Program-made: the position numbers and the translations under genes
Source of the DNA: Caenorhabditis remanei
Lineage: Eukaryota > Nematoda > Chromadorea > Rhabditida > Rhabditidae
Length of the DNA: 64,000 bases
Direction: 5' to 3'
Assembly (NCBI RefSeq): GCF_010183535.1
Contig: NC_071332.1
Span: 12,648,001-12,712,000 of the forward strand
Shown: positions 60,001-64,000 of the stretch, one piece after another
Numbering within the stretch: the first letter of the stretch is position 1
Layout of the letters: each line of letters starts with the position of its first letter
The notes under the pieces: generated by a model
What the model saw: only the letters and a program-made list of their open reading frames with translations
Told to the model about the DNA's origin: nothing
Databases searched by the model: none

Positions 60001-63000
60001 CGAAACCCTTTACTATCATATCGAAACAAAGACAGTTTAGCTAACCTATCCCTGTCCAAAAATTGCAACACAAACCCCCAATTTCTTTCTCTTCTCCTGA
60101 ATCGTCAAAGTCACTACTATCGTTTTTCACTAATTACCGGGTGTTGCTCGATGTATCTGGTGCCATGCGCATCCCATTAAACGATCACAGTCTATGTGTG
60201 TGTTTGTGGAGGGGTGTGTGCAATGGAGTGTGTCATAATTGGAGATGGATACCATTATCCGTTTCCAAATCTACTGTTTTGATTCTCCCATTGGATTCAC
60301 ACCTCGTAAATCAAACAGGTGTCAAAAACAGGACTTTGTTTGGTATAGAGAAGTACCGCTGGCAGTACTTACAGAATTGGAATAATTGAGTCTCTAACCC
60401 ATACTCCTAGCTACATTTCATATTTCAGATTTCCAGAAAACGGCTTTCCAAGACTAAATACAATGATCCGGTCCCTCAGAAAAAGTTGGTCCTTGCACAT
60501 CCCCGAAATGTGGTCCGTTCATGATAATCTACCCCCTCATCAATGACCCGAATGACGCAACTTTGTTAGGTCAAACAGTCTCTACAGTATATTTATCCTA
60601 CCATCGCGCATGCGGTGGATTTGTGAAGTCACCGACAAAAAAGGGGAAATCTGATAGGCAAGTTACTCAGGAGGAGCAGATTACATAAACATTTTGAGTG
60701 TCCCCAAAAGAATCATCGAAAACGGAACTTACCAGTTATTGACCTGAAGAATTGTAAGACCCGTTTCTTTTGCCAACTGCTTCTTTTGATCTTCGGATGG
60801 GTAGGGATGCTGAAAAAACAATTAGATTATTGAAGGTGTTGATATCAATTGGTCCCTTCTCACACGGGGAAGATCTCATCATCTGTTTGGACCACAAAAG
60901 TGACCTCTGACCAAGTTGTAAAAATTATGTTACACTGTTTGTGTTGGAAGACCTGGAGGTTCGTGTTGTACGCTCACGTCCCTGTCTTCCGAGAGACTCG
61001 AGAGACCCCCCAACAAGTTTTGTAAATCTAGATTACTGTAGAATGGAGAAAAATGAGAGGAGTGTGAAGAAGGAGGCAAAAAATGAAGAAAGAGGTGAGA
61101 AATTGATGACAAAAAACATGAGGAAAGAGATGAATATGGTAGATAACTCGTCTTTTTTCCATTTCTTTTTTTTGCTTTTCTTCTTAACCTTACCGACAAA
61201 TTTTGAAATAGCCACGCGCGAAATTTGGTTATCGCCTCCTTCGAGAATACTTTCGGTACTTTTCGTTTTCCGTTTTGACTTCCGTTCGCTGAATCGGAAA
61301 GTACTGAATCTCGACCATCTTCGTTTGATCCACATACTGAGAATTCGTCACCTGGAATTCATGATGAGGTGTCTGGATCATTGGATCAAGACCCTCCTGT
61401 ATTCGGACCAATTTTTGTGATGCTTTTGGGATGAAGAGATAAAGAAAGATAAGAGAAAGTGAGGTGAGATGAGAGAGATGAGAGATAACAGGGTGTCTAA
61501 CTGTCTGTGCTCTCTCCTGAAAAAGCAGGAAAAGAGTGGAAATTGATAAACGTGAAGAGAAGAGATTTCAGAGATCACAAAAACACAAAAACTCAAAAAG
61601 ACATTTTCAGACGTGATAAACTCAAAAACTCAAAAAATCAGTGCGACATATAACAATTAAAAAACACTTATTCTTTTAAAACCAAAGTTTTTTACTCATT
61701 TTCCTTACCGTAAGATTTTGAAACAACCATTGTCTGAGCCGATTCGTCGCGGTCTTCGGAAAGATTCCACGTCCTCGACTCTTGCCAACTCGGCCTCCGT
61801 TAGGAGTTCCCGGCTGCTTCTTCCCTCCATTCTTTGAAGAAGACGCTGAATTCTCATTCTTGACTTCCGAATTCATCATGACGACATCAGGTGTACCGTA
61901 GTCACCGTAGTCGTAGGGACCCATATCTTGATGATAAACAGAAGGATCATGAGAATACATGGACATCATGTCTCCATGATATTCAGATGACGATGACGAC
62001 GGAGGGACAAGAGAAGCGTCAAGCATCGAGACACCGGCACAGTGAAGACTTTGTTCGATGATATTTTGGGATTGTTGAGGAAGAGGTATGAAGTCCTGAT
62101 GGGAATGATGTGGATGATGAAGAAGAGGTTGTGAGTGGTGAAGCAACGGACCTGCGAAGCGATGGAAGAGAATAATAACACATTTAAAAGCAGTAGCGGC
62201 ACACACACACAAAACTAGAAAAGGTGTCAGTTGCAGGCGAATGCACATACAAGTGTTATTCAGACGATGATGATGAGATTGGAGTGGTAGAAATATAAAT
62301 TAATACCATGCATCAAGAAGAGGGAATCTGGTTGAAAATATGGGGAGAAAGGGACGGAAAAACGGGAAGAGGGGTTAAAAATAAAAGGAAGATGGATGAA
62401 AATGAGTTTGGAGAGAGAGAGCAAGGAGCGGATAGCATCACAAAAGGTCCGAATACAAGAGGGTTGTTAGCCGGGGCGACAAAAGGTATGTCGACACGTG
62501 GATTGGATTATTTCTGAAGACGATCGAAGTTATGGTTCGAGAACTATCAGAGACAGATCCATCCCCATAACTTCATACTACCATAACCCATGTCCAAAAA
62601 TCGAAAAAACTTACCAGCTTCCGAAATCGAATCCATCGAATTTCCGTTGGCGTGTCCGTGTGGTGTTTCACCTGACAAGGGTGTCGAATCCTGTCTTAGA
62701 CCACCTGATGAACATGTTGATGGACTACTGACGGCTATGGGTAATAGCGTCTGGGAGGCTCCAGCCGTCGAGTGGAGCGTCCCGCCGTTCACTAAAGGGT
62801 GATCCCCGGGTTGATTAGATGAAGAGGAGGATGAGGAAGCGGCGGCTGCAGCCATTCCAGCCATCGCGTACGCCATTGAAGATCCCTGAAACATCTATAA
62901 CTGATTGGATATTTGGTTTTAAGAGTTAGTTGGTGCAATATTTCACACTGTCTTGTGACCTCTCGTTCCCTCAAATTCTTGATTCAGTCTCCCCAACTGT

Positions 63001-64000
63001 ATAGATTTTAGCCCTACGATCATTCTGTCGGTCGACATGAAAAGACGTCCCCAAAAAACCAAATTATGCAAATTCCAACGCGCGCACAACGTTCCAAACG
63101 TCTTCTTCTTCTTCTTTTTACCGCTATCCTTCAGAAAAGACCCCCATTGAGTCAAGTACTTTCTTATTGTTCGAAAGCCATGCCGCCCAATTTAGAACAG
63201 CTAACTGTTTTGTGTTCATTCAGACACTATATCGTTTACCCAAAGTCACCTATCTCCTGCTGTGCGCTCCCATATTTACCGCCTAATCATTTCTTGTTTG
63301 ACACAAAACTATCGAATCCCACCACTCACACATATTTGGTCGAATAGACAGGCACGAAAAGGAGCAATATGTGTGGTCAACTGAGTGTGTGTATTATCGG
63401 TTAGAAAGGAGAGAGAGAATCCAATTATTGACACCCGCATCTATCTATCCTATCGGGTGAGGAGTAAAGAGAAAGAGTGTCGTGCACTTTACTAGATTGA
63501 CTCCTATTATCCATATTTATCCACACAAAAGTCAAAACATTCGGAAATTAAATGAGAAATCAAGAGGACAATTGGATTCAGAACACTTTCAGATCTCTTC
63601 TATCAGTATTTTTTCTGACACAAAACATTTATCTCGTCACTTGATCATCTTCTCATTTCGTTTATCTTCTGAGCACCTATACCACTAAATTATTTGATTC
63701 TCTGCTCGAAAAGTGTCAGTTGTTACTTCTCATCACCCCCTTTAGCCCTCTCCCAATCTATTTCTCACCTCCAACGGATGTCCGCCCAATACGTTCTCAG
63801 GCAGTGGTACTGATTGTGGTTCATACGGTGGTGGATAGTGCATTGGAGTCGCTCCACCGGCCATTGATGGGGACGACGAATGTCCATGATGACCCATACT
63901 TCCAGGTGACATTGGTGGTTGAGATGAGGAAGCTCGTTCGTCTCCGACGATGTCGAGGGGCATTTTGCCTTTCAGACACGTCACGTACCGGTTGCAGAAG
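57050..64000 (-). CDS. unc-62: Meis/Homothorax TALE homeodomain transcription factor, C-terminal part
   Basis: Minus exons in the window: 64000-63769 (continues off the edge), 62885-62615, 62151-61709, 60809-60733, 57567-57295, 57152-57050. Phases close to a TAA at 57052. The first exon ends the MEIS/PKNOX domain ([20 protein letters not shown]). Two exons of low-complexity linker rich in S, H, P and G follow. The TALE homeodomain is assembled from three exons: [40 protein letters not shown] and [20 protein letters not shown], with the three-residue loop extension (PYP) and the WFINARRR recognition helix. The protein partners PBC proteins such as CEH-20 on DNA and controls patterning, vulva development and adult metabolism. 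A second homeodomain exon is at 61194-61351. Intron 60732-57568 is 3.2 kb. Confidence 0.95.
61194..61351 (-). CDS. unc-62: Alternative homeodomain exon of unc-62 (7b-type)
   Basis: On minus, acceptor ttccag then GT GAC GAA. It reads [20 protein letters not shown], then [20 protein letters not shown] and LFQNLS, and ends at donor TCG|GTAAGG. It enters in phase 1 and leaves in phase 0, exactly as exon 62151-61709 does, so either can sit between 62615 and 60809 but not both without duplicating homeodomain helix 1. The segment upstream is acidic ([12 protein letters not shown]), like Meis proteins, where the other exon is long and H/P/S-rich. C. elegans unc-62 is known for alternative exons 7a and 7b at this place. 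Confidence 0.85.

Overview
The window looks like nuclear DNA of a Caenorhabditis nematode. It is AT-rich, introns are mostly 45-60 bp with GTAAGT/TTTTCAG borders, genes are compact, and the recognisable products are worm-type: GT92/DUF23 glycosyltransferases, an F-box protein with a worm-style C-terminal region, a nematode chemoreceptor, SUT-2, CLIC-1, SOS-1, BIR-1 and UNC-62. I cannot fix the species. SOS-1 next to UNC-62 matches C. elegans chromosome V, but BIR-1 is clearly diverged and does not sit beside skp-1 here, so a species other than C. elegans is likely. All exon models below were built by eye and checked for reading phase.

Layout. 0-5.1 kb: a tandem array of GT92 genes on + (one tail, two complete), with a small palindromic element between them. 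5.5-7.3 kb: an F-box gene on -, possibly with a first exon 2.5 kb upstream. 7.3-16 kb: gene-poor DNA with one frameshifted coding relic, a TATA-type promoter and a nested duplication. 16-20.6 kb: clathrin light chain, a coiled-coil gene whose first intron is almost entirely a DNA transposon, and a small membrane-protein gene with a tRNA-Thr(CGT) in an intron. 20.6-25.4 kb: no gene I can support. 25.4-26.8 kb: a seven-TM chemoreceptor on -. 29.1-33 kb: sut-2 (poly(A)-binding CCCH protein) and a small secreted protein. 34.2-50.9 kb: sos-1, split by a 9.75-kb intron. 51.5-55.7 kb: an orphan ORF against a hairpin element, GAPDH on -, bir-1 on +, and a small membrane protein on -. 57-64 kb: the 3' two thirds of unc-62 on -, running off the right end.

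Three observations stand out. (1) Intron 1 of the coiled-coil gene is an 807-bp element with 20-bp perfect terminal inverted repeats and a target-site duplication. Removing it restores a continuous exon, and the element itself supplies the 5' splice site, so this looks like intron gain by transposon insertion. (2) The long sos-1 intron holds four candidate ATG-bearing exons, all ending in phase 0, the only phase compatible with the exon encoding the proline-rich tail. They would give SOS-1 tail proteins without any exchange-factor domain. (3) unc-62 carries two phase-matched alternative exons for the first part of the homeodomain, equivalent to exons 7a/7b of C. elegans.

Functionally this is an ordinary euchromatic neighbourhood. 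Ras signalling (sos-1), Meis-type transcription control (unc-62), chromosome segregation (bir-1), glycolysis (GAPDH), clathrin traffic and mRNA tail binding are unrelated housekeeping or developmental genes. No bacterial-type operon, CRISPR array or viral gene is present.
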